Shown: positions 33,890 through 43,105 of the stretch, piece after piece
Position numbering within the stretch: position 1 is the first letter of the stretch
Layout: every line of letters begins with the position of its first letter
Source of the DNA: Halomonas korlensis
GTDB lineage: Bacteria > Pseudomonadota > Gammaproteobacteria > Pseudomonadales > Halomonadaceae
Length of the DNA stretch: 64,000 nucleotides
Direction: 5' to 3'
Assembly: GCF_900116705.1 (NCBI RefSeq)
Contig: NZ_FPBP01000004.1
Span: 248,001-312,000 of the forward strand
Notes under the pieces: model-generated
Databases searched by the model: none
Told to the model about the DNA's origin: nothing
Seen by the model: only the letters and a program-made list of their open reading frames with translations
Position numbers and translations under genes: made by a program

Positions 33890-34867
33890 TTACCGTGGCC
33901 GTATCTCGGCGAGGTGTCGACTCACCGCGATCCAGGCCCCCAATAAGCCCAATAGTGTACTACAAGCAAGCAATATTGCCGAGCTTGACGGCGTTAATTG
34001 GGGCAGACTGAAACTCGCCCCGTAGCTCCTCGCCAGCGCCGCGACGGGCGCCGAGAGCCAGCCACTGCCCAGCGTCAACAGTCCCCAGGCGATCACGCCG
34101 CCCCCCAGGCCATACCAGGCCCCACTGTAGAGGAAGGGGCGACGCACGAAGGCGTGGGTGGCGCCGATCAGCGTCACGACCTCGATTTCCTGACGGCGGC
34201 TCTCCACCGCCAGGCGAATAGTGTTGCCGACCACCAGCAGCACCCCCGACCCGAACAACACCGCCAGCGCCAGGGCGACGCGGCGCCCCAGCTCGGCCAG
34301 GTGGCGCAACCGCTCGATCCAGGCGAGATCCAGGCGCACCTCCTCGACACCGGCAATCGACTCCAGGGTGTCGGCCAACCGCTGCACCGCGTCGAGTGAG
34401 GCGTCCGCCGGGGTCACCACGACACTTGCCGGCAGCGGATTGTCCTCGAGGCGTGCCAGGGCGTCATCCAGGCCCAATGAGGCCTGGAACTCGGCCATGC
34501 CCTCGGCCGCCGTGATCAGCCGGGTGCCGGCCACGCCGTTCTGGGCGGCCAGGGCCTCGTTAATACGCCTCGCCTCGCCATCGTCGACTGGTGAGGTCAG
34601 ATAGGCGGTGAGGGTCGCGCTCTCGGTGAGCTCGGCATCGAGCAGCCGGGCGCTGTCCAGCGTCAGCCACAGCGTGGTGGGCAGCACCAGGGCAATGGCA
34701 ATGGCCAGCATGGTCATCAGGCTGCCAATGGGATGGCGAAGTAGCCGGCGCGCGCTGTCCAGGCTCATGGCGCGGTGATGGCGGGCCCAGCTGCGCAAGC
34801 GGTTACTCGAGCGGGCACGCTGGCTCTGCGCGCCCCGGGGCGACGGTCGAGTGGGTTTGGGACTCAA
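33890..34867 (-). CDS. ftsX: Cell division protein FtsX
   Basis: Inner-membrane partner of FtsE that activates septal peptidoglycan hydrolases. It has 325 residues. A basic Ser/Arg-rich cytoplasmic tail is followed by TM1 (LMTMLAIAIALVLPTTLWL), a periplasmic domain and three further helices. The start is TTG at 34867, overlapping the ftsE stop by 4 bp (TTGA) with AGGAGG 5 bases upstream. ATG at 34768 is an alternative that would remove most of the tail. Confidence 0.94.
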   Translation of the reverse strand: MSPKPTRPSPRGAQSQRARSSNRLRSWARHHRAMSLDSARRLLRHPIGSLMTMLAIAIALVLPTTLWLTLDSARLLDAELTESATLTAYLTSPVDDGEARRINEALAAQNGVAGTRLITAAEGMAEFQASLGLDDALARLEDNPLPASVVVTPADASLDAVQRLADTLESIAGVEEVRLDLAWIERLRHLAELGRRVALALAVLFGSGVLLVVGNTIRLAVESRRQEIEVVTLIGATHAFVRRPFLYSGAWYGLGGGVIAWGLLTLGSGWLSAPVAALARSYGASFSLPQLTPSSSAILLACSTLLGLLGAWIAVSRHLAEIRPR

Positions 34868-35532
34868 GCCGCCTCCTCGTCGGCCACCAGGCGGCCGTCG
34901 CTCAGGCGCAGCACGCGATGGCGCAGCCTTGCGATCAGTGCCAGGTCGTGGCTCGCGACCATTACCGTGGTGCCGATACGGTTGAAGTCCTCGAAGAGCG
35001 CCATGATGTCGGCCGAGAGTTGCGGGTCGAGATTGCCGGTAGGCTCGTCGGCCAGCAGCAGCGCCGGGGTGCTCACTACGGCCCGGGCAATGCCCACACG
35101 CTGTTGCTCACCGCTGGAAAGCTCGATGGGCAACGCCTTCTCGCGATGCAACAGCCCCACCTTGTCAAGCGACGCCCGTACCCTACGTGCGGCCTCGCGG
35201 GGCTCGATGCCCTGGATCTCCAGCGGCAGCGCGACGTTGTGGTAGATGGAGCGATCGAAGAGCAGCTGGTGGTCCTGGAAGACCACGCCGATCTGGCGGC
35301 GGTAGAACGGGACCTGGCTATGATGCAGGCGATCGATATCGTGGCCGGCCACCATCACGCGGCCGCGGCTCGGCCGCTCGAGCCGCATGACCAGGCGCAG
35401 CAGCGAACTCTTGCCGGCGCCGGAATGGCCGGTAAGAAACACCATCTCGCCACGGCGCACACGAAAATCGATGTTGGCGAGCGCCTCGAAGCGGCCTCCG
35501 TAGCGCTTGCCGACATGCTCGAAGGCAATCAT
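34864..35532 (-). CDS. ftsE: Cell division ATP-binding protein FtsE
   Basis: ABC ATPase of 222 residues, the E. coli length. Walker A GHSGAGKSS, signature LSSGEQQRVGIARA and Walker B LLLADEPTGNLD are intact. The start is ATG at 35532 (MIAFEHVGKRYGG), overlapping the ftsY stop by 4 bp (ATGA). The ftsY-ftsE-ftsX chain is therefore translationally coupled throughout. Confidence 0.97.
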   Translation of the reverse strand: MIAFEHVGKRYGGRFEALANIDFRVRRGEMVFLTGHSGAGKSSLLRLVMRLERPSRGRVMVAGHDIDRLHHSQVPFYRRQIGVVFQDHQLLFDRSIYHNVALPLEIQGIEPREAARRVRASLDKVGLLHREKALPIELSSGEQQRVGIARAVVSTPALLLADEPTGNLDPQLSADIMALFEDFNRIGTTVMVASHDLALIARLRHRVLRLSDGRLVADEEAA

Positions 35533-36863
35533 CCGTCGGCGTCTGCCCTTTCCCGGTCGAACAGGGCGTCGACGAATTCGGCCGCCACGAAGGGGCGCAG
35601 GTCGTCCAGCGACTCGCCGACCCCGATGAAGCGGATCGGCGTGCCGAGCTGCTTGGCCAGGGCGAAGATGATGCCGCCCTTGGCGGTACCGTCGAGCTTG
35701 GTCAGGGTGATGCCGGTGATCGGCACCGCCTCGTTGAAGGTGCTGGCCTGGGAGATCGCGTTCTGCCCGGTGCCGGCATCGAGCACCAGCATCACCTCGT
35801 GGGGCGCAGTGTCGTCGAGCTTGCCCATGACTCGGTGGACCTTCTTGAGCTCCTCCATCAGGTGCGCCTTGTTGTGCAGGCGACCGGCGGTGTCGGCGAT
35901 CAGCACATCGATCTTGCGCGCCTTGGCGGCGGCCACGGCGTCGAAGACCACCGAGGCACTGTCGGCCCCGGTGTGCTGGGCAATCACCGGCACGCTGTTG
36001 CGCTCGCCCCATACCTGAAGCTGCTCGACGGCGGCGGCGCGGAAGGTGTCGCCGGCCGCCAGCATCACGCTGCGGCCCTCTCGCTGGAAGCGCTGGGTCA
36101 GCTTGCCGATGGTGGTGGTCTTGCCTACCCCGTTGACACCCACGACCAGGATGACGAAAGGCCCGCTTCCTTTTGGGGGCAGGACGAGCGGCCGGGTGAC
36201 CGGCTCGAGCATGACGGCAAGCTCCTCCTGCAGCGCGCGGTAGAGGGCCTGCGGCTCCTTGAGCTCCTTGCGCGACACGCGGTCGGTGAGGCGATCGATG
36301 ATCTCGGTGGTGGCCTCGATCCCCACGTCGGCCATCAATAGCTGGGTCTCCAGCTCCTCCATGAGATCATCGTCGATCTGCTTGCTGCCGAGAAATATCC
36401 CGGCCACGCCCTCGGTGAAGCTCGCCCGGGTCTTGCCGAGGCCTGCCCGCATGCGCGAGAACCAGCCGGTCTTTTCCTTTCCGGCCGTATCTTTTCCCAC
36501 CTTGTCCTTTCCGGCCGTGCCGCTGCCCACCGGCTTGTCCTGGAGCGCGGCCTTGGTAGATTCCTCGACGGGCGGAGCGGGTGGCTGCAGCGTATTGTCG
36601 CTTGCCGGATCAAGCGCGGTATCGGGCCGGGACTCGGCCGGCGCCTCGACAGAGGATTCTGTAAGGGCCTCGACAGAGGGTTCGGGAGTCGGTGCCAGAA
36701 CCTCGTCTTCGGCCTCCGGCTGGCGTGGCTCGCCGGGTTCACCGGCCTCGGCGGTCGCGTCATCGACGGTGTCGCCGGCATCATCCGGTAACGCCTCGCT
36801 CTCGGCTGGGTCCGGTGTCTGGGAGCTATCCTTGGGCTTCTTGCGCTTGAAAAAACCGAGCAT
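35529..36863 (-). CDS. ftsY: Signal recognition particle receptor FtsY
   Basis: GTPase that docks SRP-ribosome complexes at the membrane. It has 444 residues. The N-terminal ~125 residues are acidic and Pro/Glu/Ala-rich (the A domain). The NG domain follows, with GVNGVGKTTTIGKL, DTAGRLHNK and TKLDGTAKGG. The start is ATG at 36863 (MLGFFKRKKPKDSS); an in-frame GTG at 36899 is less likely. Its partner Ffh is also in this window. Confidence 0.97.
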   Translation of the reverse strand: MLGFFKRKKPKDSSQTPDPAESEALPDDAGDTVDDATAEAGEPGEPRQPEAEDEVLAPTPEPSVEALTESSVEAPAESRPDTALDPASDNTLQPPAPPVEESTKAALQDKPVGSGTAGKDKVGKDTAGKEKTGWFSRMRAGLGKTRASFTEGVAGIFLGSKQIDDDLMEELETQLLMADVGIEATTEIIDRLTDRVSRKELKEPQALYRALQEELAVMLEPVTRPLVLPPKGSGPFVILVVGVNGVGKTTTIGKLTQRFQREGRSVMLAAGDTFRAAAVEQLQVWGERNSVPVIAQHTGADSASVVFDAVAAAKARKIDVLIADTAGRLHNKAHLMEELKKVHRVMGKLDDTAPHEVMLVLDAGTGQNAISQASTFNEAVPITGITLTKLDGTAKGGIIFALAKQLGTPIRFIGVGESLDDLRPFVAAEFVDALFDRERADADG

Positions 36864-36954
36864 GGAATGATTCAACCTCGCGGGTGAACGGATCGTCACA
36901 TCCTACCACTGCGCACCATGACTGTGGACAATCCACCGGTTACAATCCCCGGTC

Positions 36955-37587
36955 ATGACACCACGCCGCTCTCCTTCCCGCCGCTCCAGGCGCTCGCCAA
37001 CTGCCGGCGGTGGCACGTTACGCCTGATCGGCGGTGACTATCGTCGACGGCGGCTACCGGTGCTCGACAGTCCCGGGCTTCGCCCCACGCCCGACCGGGT
37101 CCGCGAGACGCTGTTCAACTGGCTGGCCACACTGACGCCGGGCGCCCGCGTGCTGGACCTGTTCGCGGGCACCGGCGCCCTGGGCCTCGAGGCGCTTTCA
37201 CGGGGGTCCAGCGAGGCGTGCTTCGTCGAGCGCGACCCGCAAGTGGCAAGGCAACTTGCCGACAACCTGGCTACCCTGGGAGCCGAGCCGCGCGGCCGTG
37301 TGGTGACCGGCGACGCCTTGGCCTTCCTCGAGGGCGAGCCCCACCCCTATTCGCTGGTGTTTCTCGACCCGCCCTTCCACCACGGGCTCGCCGCCGCCTG
37401 CTGCGCGGCGCTGGAGCCAGGCTGGCTTGGCGAGGAAGCTTTTATCTATGTAGAAACCGAGGCGGCACTCGAGCCCGAGGTACCGGCCCAGTGGCAGCTG
37501 CATCGGGAAGTGCGCGCCGGCGATAGTCGTGGCCGCCTCTATCGACGCCGGACCGAAGCAAATGCCGCCAGACGGGTCGCTGGATAG
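36955..37587 (+). CDS. rsmD: 16S rRNA m2G966 methyltransferase
   Basis: 210 residues with a basic N-terminal extension (RRSPSRRSRRS). SAM-binding motif VLDLFAGTGALGLEALSRG and catalytic motif FLDPPFH fit RsmD. The start is ATG at 36955, 91 bp from ftsY and divergent, the usual ftsY/rsmD arrangement. Confidence 0.94.
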   Translation: MTPRRSPSRRSRRSPTAGGGTLRLIGGDYRRRRLPVLDSPGLRPTPDRVRETLFNWLATLTPGARVLDLFAGTGALGLEALSRGSSEACFVERDPQVARQLADNLATLGAEPRGRVVTGDALAFLEGEPHPYSLVFLDPPFHHGLAAACCAALEPGWLGEEAFIYVETEAALEPEVPAQWQLHREVRAGDSRGRLYRRRTEANAARRVAG

Positions 37588-37676
37588 CAACGCTTGCTGA
37601 GCCCCGGCCGCGGCGTTACGCTGCGCGCTGATTATTGCCATGCGGGCCGCGATCGGGCCCCTTACAGGAGAACAGG

Positions 37677-37880
37677 ATGAGCATCGAACTTTTCAACCAG
37701 CTCGAACAGAAGGTCTCCAGCGCTGTCGAGGCACTCGAGCTCTTGAAGATGGAAGCCGAGGAATTGCGCGAGGAAAACGCCCGCCTTAAGCAGGAGCGTG
37801 AGGAGTGGGAACGCCGGCTGACCGCTGTCCTGGGGAAGTTCGACGAGATCGACATCGAGAGCAGCCAGACCGCTTCCTGA
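37677..37880 (+). CDS. zapB: Cell division protein ZapB-like coiled coil
   Basis: 67 residues, one continuous coiled coil (LFNQLEQKVSSAVEALELL through ELREENARLKQEREEWERRL) ending LTAVLGKFDEI, which resembles the end of E. coli ZapB. It would stabilise the Z ring. The start is ATG at 37677, after an AGGAGAACAGG ribosome site; the longer frame from 37635 is rejected. Convergent with rimI, 18 bp apart. Confidence 0.85.
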   Translation: MSIELFNQLEQKVSSAVEALELLKMEAEELREENARLKQEREEWERRLTAVLGKFDEIDIESSQTAS

Positions 37881-37898
37881 TCACGGGACACTCCCCGC

Positions 37899-38348
37899 TC
37901 AGCCCAGCGGGAGCGACATGAGCACCGCGTCCTCCCGCGCCGCCCCGGCTCCCTGGGGAGGGTAATAGCGTCGCCTGCGGCCATCCTGAACGAAGCCCAG
38001 CCGACGATACAGCGTCAGCGCGGCGGCGTTGCCGGCCCTGACCTCCAGCAACAGCCGCTCGCACTCCCAGCCGCGCGCTTGCGCGACCACCGCCTCCAGC
38101 AGGCAGCGCGCCACTCCCTGGCGACGGTGCGACTCAGCCACCCGGATTGCCTGCAGTTCGGCCTCGAAGGGCAACCTTGCGACTGCGGCATAGCCGATCA
38201 ATCCATCGCTGCTGCCAATGCCTAGAACGCACTTATCAGCCTCTGTCAGCTCACGGGTCAGGACGATGCGCGATCGCGTCGGCTCCAGCACCACCAGGGC
38301 CTCCAGCCGGTCGAGTCCCAGGCAGTCAATGGCGCTTGCATCAAGCAT
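37899..38348 (-). CDS. rimI: Ribosomal protein S18 alanine N-acetyltransferase
   Basis: GNAT acetyltransferase of 149 residues (E. coli 148). The acetyl-CoA loop is RRQGVARCLLEAV. NAAALTLYRRLGF is the typical C-terminal block. The start is ATG at 38348, overlapping the upstream gene's stop by 8 bp, with GAGGG about 8 bases before; ATG 38360 is an alternative. The longer reading to 38477 runs inside the upstream gene. Confidence 0.9.
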   Translation of the reverse strand: MLDASAIDCLGLDRLEALVVLEPTRSRIVLTRELTEADKCVLGIGSSDGLIGYAAVARLPFEAELQAIRVAESHRRQGVARCLLEAVVAQARGWECERLLLEVRAGNAAALTLYRRLGFVQDGRRRRYYPPQGAGAAREDAVLMSLPLG

Positions 38349-39204
38349 CGCCGCCCTCATGTCCCGCGTCTTGACCAGCCTCTCGAACCTCCTCCGGCTC
38401 ACCGCACCAAGCCGCCCGCCAGCCGACCATCTGCGACCAGAGCGCACGCTTGGCCTCGGCGCTCGCCCCCAGCTCACTCAGCGACGGCCCCTGCCAGGCA
38501 GGCAGGCCAAGGGTCGGGCAATGGCCGTCGGCCAGGGCGAGAATCGCGTCCAGATCCGCGTCGTGGCCAAACAGCAGCACCCTTTCGGGGACCCAGCCCC
38601 GCCGGCGACGGCCATCCAGGAATGCCTGAAAGCCTTGACGGGCCTCGTCAAGCGGCGCCTCCACCGGCAACCCTTCCATCTGCGGCCAGTGATAAGCCTC
38701 GAAATGCGGAAATTGCGCGGGGATCACACCGGCCGCCTGCAACAGATTGGCCAGCAGGCGCGCCTGCTCGGCGCGCGGGGCGGCGCGCTCTGTCAGGATC
38801 ACCAACCAACGACCATCGAGACAGGCGACCTGAACGGTGAAGCGTAATGTCTTTCCGGCGGCTGGGGCTGTGTCGGAGACTGCCTCGAGTTCTGTAGATG
38901 TCGATTCGCGCGCGTCGTCGGGCGGCTCGCCCAGCAGCGCCCGAGCCTTGCCGCGCGAAACGGGCCGCAGATGGCGCTCGGGTCTCGCCATCTCGGGGGC
39001 GGATGACGTCGGCGGAGACGGTGGCCTTGCCGCCTCGTCGAGCAGTGCGTGAAGCCGTTCATGCGGAGGCTCGGTCGCCACTGGAGCCGGCGTCTCCCAT
39101 TCGCAGACCGGCGTCGGCCGAGCATTGGGCAAACGGTAGCGGGCCACCCACGCCGTCACGCCCATGGCCTCCAGGTACTGAAGGCGCTGGGGATCTGGGC
39201 TCAC
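38341..39204 (-). CDS. holD: DNA polymerase III psi subunit-like protein, extended form
   Basis: 287 residues. The N-terminal RLQYLEAMGVTAWVARYRL resembles the LQQLGITQW start of E. coli HolD. The C-terminal PSLSELGASAEAKRALWSQM resembles HolD's C-terminus. Between them lies a Pro/Glu-rich insert (about residues 35-115). E. coli holD also precedes and overlaps rimI. P. aeruginosa psi is likewise a long version beside rimI. The start is GTG at 39204, overlapping the bolA stop by 4 bp (GTGA); the longer GTG at 39264 would overlap bolA by 64 bp. Confidence 0.75.
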   Translation of the reverse strand: MSPDPQRLQYLEAMGVTAWVARYRLPNARPTPVCEWETPAPVATEPPHERLHALLDEAARPPSPPTSSAPEMARPERHLRPVSRGKARALLGEPPDDARESTSTELEAVSDTAPAAGKTLRFTVQVACLDGRWLVILTERAAPRAEQARLLANLLQAAGVIPAQFPHFEAYHWPQMEGLPVEAPLDEARQGFQAFLDGRRRRGWVPERVLLFGHDADLDAILALADGHCPTLGLPAWQGPSLSELGASAEAKRALWSQMVGWRAAWCGEPEEVREAGQDAGHEGGDA

Positions 39205-39512
39205 GACGCGCCGCCACCCCGGCAGTTCGGCGAGTTGGGCCGGGCCTCGCCGCGGGCTGCCCACTCCGCTGCCGTATAGGGGTGCAAGGCCAGTGCATGC
39301 ACCGGGCCTGCCAGTTCGTCGGCCAACAAGGCGTAGATCTGCTGGTGACGCTTGACGGGCATCATGCCCTCGAAACGGCTCGAGACCAGCGTCACCTTGA
39401 AGTGAGTCTCGGAATTCGCGGGCACGTTATGCCGATGACTCTCGTTCTCCACCGTCATGAAGGTGGGCTCGAGGGCCTGGAGCTTGTCTTCGATAATGGC
39501 CTGTATGCGCAT
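39201..39512 (-). CDS. bolA: BolA family protein
   Basis: 103 residues (E. coli BolA 105). RFEGMMPVKRHQQIYALLADEL and the conserved NESHRH region identify BolA proper, which works with monothiol glutaredoxin in Fe-S handling and affects cell shape. The start is ATG at 39512 (MRIQAIIEDKLQAL); the in-frame extension to 39578 is not family-like. First of the bolA-holD-rimI overlapping set. Confidence 0.92.
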   Translation of the reverse strand: MRIQAIIEDKLQALEPTFMTVENESHRHNVPANSETHFKVTLVSSRFEGMMPVKRHQQIYALLADELAGPVHALALHPYTAAEWAARGEARPNSPNCRGGGAS

Positions 39513-39568
39513 GTTGGCTCCTCGATGAATGATAGGGGGTTCATTGTAACGCCTTGGCGGCGATTCGC

Positions 39569-40993
39569 TCAGTCGCAACGCGGCACGCCGGAACGACCCA
39601 CCTCGCGACGCTGCCTGGCCTGGGCCTCACCGGCCAGCGTCACGCGACCGAGACTGGCCACGAGCGCCAACAGACAAGCGGCACACCCGGCCCAGAGCGT
39701 GGCCTGCACGGGCGCGTTGGCGGCAAGAAAGGCCCCCACCAGGGCGACCCCCAGCGACTGACCCACGGTACGGGTGGTGCTCATCACCCCGGAGGCGCTG
39801 GAGCTGAACTGCCAAGGCACGCTGGCCATCATCTCGCGGTTGTTGGGCGGCTGAAAGAGCCCGAAGCCCAGGCCACACAGTCCCGTGCGCCACAGACCAT
39901 CGATCACCTTCGCCTCGGCGTCGAGCAACGCCAGCGACGCCAGCCCGATGAACAGCAGTACCAGCCCGGCACACGACAACAGGCTGGGGTTGACCCGATC
40001 GGCCAGCCGCCCGGCCAGCGGCCCTACCAGCATGATCGCCAGCGGCCAGGGCGTAAACAGCCAGGCCGTTTGCAGCGGTGTGAAGCCCATTTCCTGCTGA
40101 TAGAGAAACGACAGGGCGACGAAGGTAAGCCCCTGCCCGATGAAGGCCAGCCCCGAGGCCGAGACCGCCAGGCTGAAGCGCCGCTCGGCGAACAGCGAGA
40201 GCGGTAGCAAAGGGTGCGTGGCACGACGCTGACGTCTCACGAAGCATAGCCCGGCCAGCAGGCTGGCCGTCAGCCAGGCGAGCGTCTGCCAGAGCGGCGC
40301 GCCATACCCAATGCCGTCCATACCGACGAACAAGGCGCCAAGCGTGGCTATCGACAGCAGCGCCCCCCAGCCATCGAAGCCACCTTGCCGCCCGGGCTCT
40401 CTCGGCAAGGCGCGCCACGCCAGCATCAGCGCGAAGACCCCCAGCGGCAGATGCAGGACGAACAGCCACGGCCAGCTGGCCACGGAAAGTACCAGGCCAC
40501 CGATCGTCGGCCCCGCCGCATAGCCTCCGGCGACAACCAGGGCGCTCAGACCCAGGGCCGAGCCCAGCAATCTCGAGGGGAAGATCGAACGATAGAGCGA
40601 GGGCCCGATCGACAGCGTGGCCGCCGCGCCGAGCCCTTGAAGGGCTCGGAATGCCAGCAGCATATTCAACTCACGCGACAACGCAGCGCCCAAGGATGCC
40701 AGCACGAACAGCGCCAGACCCGCCACGTAGAGACGCCGACGGCTGATCAGCTCGCTGACCGCGGCGAACACCAGCAGGAAGGCGGCGCAGACGATCTGGA
40801 AGAGGTTGGTCACCCACACCGAACGCGCCGAGGAGATCGCCAGGTCATCGGCGATCGACGGCAGTGCCAGGTTGATCATGGTGGTGTCCACCACCGCCAT
40901 CAGGGTGCCGAGAATCAGCGCCAGTACCGCCAGGCGGCGCTGGGGCGCCGGCAGGCCGTCATCGCCAGGGCGTGTCTCGAAGAGTCGGCTCAT
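39569..40993 (-). CDS. MFS transporter, DHA2 (14-helix) family
   Basis: 474-residue drug:proton antiporter-type membrane protein. LGTLMAVVDTTMINLALPSI is the typical first helix with motif D1, and GYAAGPTIGG corresponds to motif C, marking an antiporter. Substrate is unknown. No periplasmic adaptor or outer-membrane gene is adjacent, so it probably acts alone. The start is ATG at 40993, with a poor ribosome site. It is the only clearly accessory-type exporter in the region. Confidence 0.88.
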   Translation of the reverse strand: MSRLFETRPGDDGLPAPQRRLAVLALILGTLMAVVDTTMINLALPSIADDLAISSARSVWVTNLFQIVCAAFLLVFAAVSELISRRRLYVAGLALFVLASLGAALSRELNMLLAFRALQGLGAAATLSIGPSLYRSIFPSRLLGSALGLSALVVAGGYAAGPTIGGLVLSVASWPWLFVLHLPLGVFALMLAWRALPREPGRQGGFDGWGALLSIATLGALFVGMDGIGYGAPLWQTLAWLTASLLAGLCFVRRQRRATHPLLPLSLFAERRFSLAVSASGLAFIGQGLTFVALSFLYQQEMGFTPLQTAWLFTPWPLAIMLVGPLAGRLADRVNPSLLSCAGLVLLFIGLASLALLDAEAKVIDGLWRTGLCGLGFGLFQPPNNREMMASVPWQFSSSASGVMSTTRTVGQSLGVALVGAFLAANAPVQATLWAGCAACLLALVASLGRVTLAGEAQARQRREVGRSGVPRCD

Positions 40994-41012
40994 GTGTCAG
41001 GCGTCCATCGTG

Positions 41013-41037
41013 AAGAAACCGGCCGAAGCCGGTTTCT
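41013..41037 (-). terminator. Terminator after the prfB-lysS operon
   Basis: A 9-bp stem, GAAACCGGC / GCCGGTTTC, with a four-base loop, flanked by A and T runs, 26 bp past the end of the last gene of the lysS operon. Confidence 0.75.
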
Positions 41038-41062
41038 TAAAGCGGGGCGTTACCGGCGACGG

Positions 41063-41449
41063 TCAACCCCGGTCGGCTTCCAGCAGCAGCGCATCGTCCA
41101 CTTCGGATATCTCGAGGGGCGCTTCGTCATCCAGGTCGATGGCCAGGTAGCTGTGCTCGATCTGCAGGAAACGCTGGAAGAGCGACCAGTCCAGGCGCTC
41201 TGGCCATTGGCGCTCGTCTTCTTCCCAGGCGCGCAGTTCGGTCTCGAGGATCGCGGCATAGCGCTCGTGGACGAAGGCTTCAAGCGCCTCGGGCGTGTCC
41301 ATCTCGGGGATCAGGTAGACGGTGCTTTCGCGTTCGACATCGTCCAGGGTCAGATCGTCGTCCCCCATCGTGGGCTCGAGCTGATTGATCCAGTCCACAA
41401 AATGCCGGGTCGGTCTGACGCTCAGGGCGGAGCGGTTGAGCAGTTTCAT
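41063..41449 (-). CDS. Hypothetical acidic protein downstream of lysS
   Basis: I do not recognise this 128-residue protein. The start ATG 41449 (MKLLNRSALSVRPTRHFVDW) has a strong ribosome site, GAGGAG, 70 bp after lysS. It is strikingly acidic (about a quarter Asp or Glu), with no membrane helix or cysteine cluster. A family-like core WINQLEPTMGDDDLTLDDVE is followed by ESTVYLIPEMDTPEALEAF and a long helical region. It probably shares the prfB-lysS transcript, so a translation-related role is possible but unproven. Confidence 0.75.
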   Translation of the reverse strand: MKLLNRSALSVRPTRHFVDWINQLEPTMGDDDLTLDDVERESTVYLIPEMDTPEALEAFVHERYAAILETELRAWEEDERQWPERLDWSLFQRFLQIEHSYLAIDLDDEAPLEISEVDDALLLEADRG

Positions 41450-41519
41450 CACGGTCTCCTCGACATCGAAACGCCGATCAGTATGGTCGCTTGGCAGGCC
41501 GCTTACCAATTTATTCCGG

Positions 41520-43064
41520 TTATTCCGGCCGCATGGCGGGGAACAGCAGCACGTCGCGGATCGAGGCGCTATCGGTGAACAGCATCACCAGCCGGTCGAT
41601 GCCGATCCCTTCGCCAGCCGTGGGCGGCAGGCCGACCTCCAGGGCGCGGATATAATCGGCATCGTAGTACATCGCCTCCAGGTCGCCGGCTTCCTTGTCC
41701 GCCGCCTGCGCTCGGAATCGCTCGGCCTGATCCTCGGCATCGTTGAGCTCCGAGAAGCCATTGGCGATCTCGCGGCCGCCGACGAAGAACTCGAACCGCT
41801 CGGTGACGAAGGGGTCGCTATCCTGGCGCCGCGCCAGCGGGCTGACCTCGGTAGGGTAGTCGGTGATGAAGGTCGGGGCCTGCAGGCGATGCTCGACGGT
41901 CTTCTCGAAGATCTCGATCTGGATCTTGCCGAGCCCCCAGCCGTCCTTGACGTCGATGTCCAGGCGCTCGGCGATCTGGCGCGCGGCGGACGCATCGGCC
42001 AGCGCCTCGGCGTGGATGTCCGGATTGTATTTCAGGATGGCGTCGAACACGCTGATCCGCTCGAGCGGCTGACCGAAATCGTAGGCATAGGTTTCCAGCA
42101 CCTCCCCTTCGGCGTTGCGCACGGTATTGACCACGGTGGTGGTACCGAGCACCTTCTGGGCCACGCTGCGCAGCATCTGCTCGGTGAGGTCCATCAGGTC
42201 ATGATGGTTGGCATGGGCCTGATAGAACTCGATCATGGTGAACTCGGGGTTGTGCCGAGTGGAGAGGCCTTCGTTGCGGAAGTTACGGTTGATCTCGAAG
42301 ACCCGCTCGAAGCCGCCCACCACCAGGCGCTTGAGATACAGCTCCGGCGCGATGCGCAGGTACATGTCGATGTCCAGCGCATTGTGGTGGGTGACGAAGG
42401 GACGCGCCGTGGCGCCGCCGGGAATCGGCTGCAGCATGGGCGTTTCTACTTCCATGAAGCCGCGATCCTCGAAGAAGCGGCGCATGGCGCTGATCACTCC
42501 GGCGCGGGTCTCGAAGACCTTGCGCGAGTCCGGGTTCATGATCAGGTCGACGTAGCGCTGGCGATAGCGGGCCTCCATGTCGGTGAGGCCGTGGAACTTG
42601 TCGGGCAGCGGGCGCAGGCTCTTGGTGAGCAGCGTCGCCTCCGCCATCTTCACGTAGAGATCGCCCTTGCCGGACTTATGCACCGGCCCGCGCGCCGCAA
42701 CGATATCGCCGATATCCCAGCTCTTGATGTCCTCAAGCACCTCGGCCGGCAGGCCCTGCTTGTCGACGTAGAGCTGGATCGTCCCCGACGGATCCTGGAT
42801 GACGATGAAGGGCCCACGCTTGCGCATGATGCGCCCGGACACGGCGGCCTGGCGGTCACGCGCTTCCAGCTCGGCCTTGTCCATCTCGCCGAGCTCGTCG
42901 ATCAGCTCGGCGGCCAGGCTGTCGCGGCGAAAGTCGTTGGGAAACGCGCTCTTGCCGGTGGCGACTGCACGCTCGCGGCGCGCCGCGAGCTTTTCGCGAC
43001 GCTCGGCGATCAGGCGATTCTCGTCGGCCTGGGGGCCGGTCTGGGAAGAGCGTTGGTCGGCCAT
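41520..43064 (-). CDS. lysS: Lysyl-tRNA synthetase, class II
   Basis: 514 residues. An N-terminal OB-fold anticodon domain is followed by the class II core: motif 2 [19 protein letters not shown] and motif 3 [11 protein letters not shown] near the end. The start is ATG at 43064. It follows prfB by 41 bp, as in E. coli. Confidence 0.98.
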   Translation of the reverse strand: MADQRSSQTGPQADENRLIAERREKLAARRERAVATGKSAFPNDFRRDSLAAELIDELGEMDKAELEARDRQAAVSGRIMRKRGPFIVIQDPSGTIQLYVDKQGLPAEVLEDIKSWDIGDIVAARGPVHKSGKGDLYVKMAEATLLTKSLRPLPDKFHGLTDMEARYRQRYVDLIMNPDSRKVFETRAGVISAMRRFFEDRGFMEVETPMLQPIPGGATARPFVTHHNALDIDMYLRIAPELYLKRLVVGGFERVFEINRNFRNEGLSTRHNPEFTMIEFYQAHANHHDLMDLTEQMLRSVAQKVLGTTTVVNTVRNAEGEVLETYAYDFGQPLERISVFDAILKYNPDIHAEALADASAARQIAERLDIDVKDGWGLGKIQIEIFEKTVEHRLQAPTFITDYPTEVSPLARRQDSDPFVTERFEFFVGGREIANGFSELNDAEDQAERFRAQAADKEAGDLEAMYYDADYIRALEVGLPPTAGEGIGIDRLVMLFTDSASIRDVLLFPAMRPE

Positions 43065-43105
43065 TGCGCTACCTGTAGCTACCTAAAAAAAGTGATTGAT
43101 GAGCC

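Noticed and set aside
39201-39264. Earlier GTG start of the HolD-like gene inside bolA
   Set aside because: It would overlap bolA by 64 bp. GTG 39204 with a 4-bp overlap matches the spacing style of the neighbouring genes.
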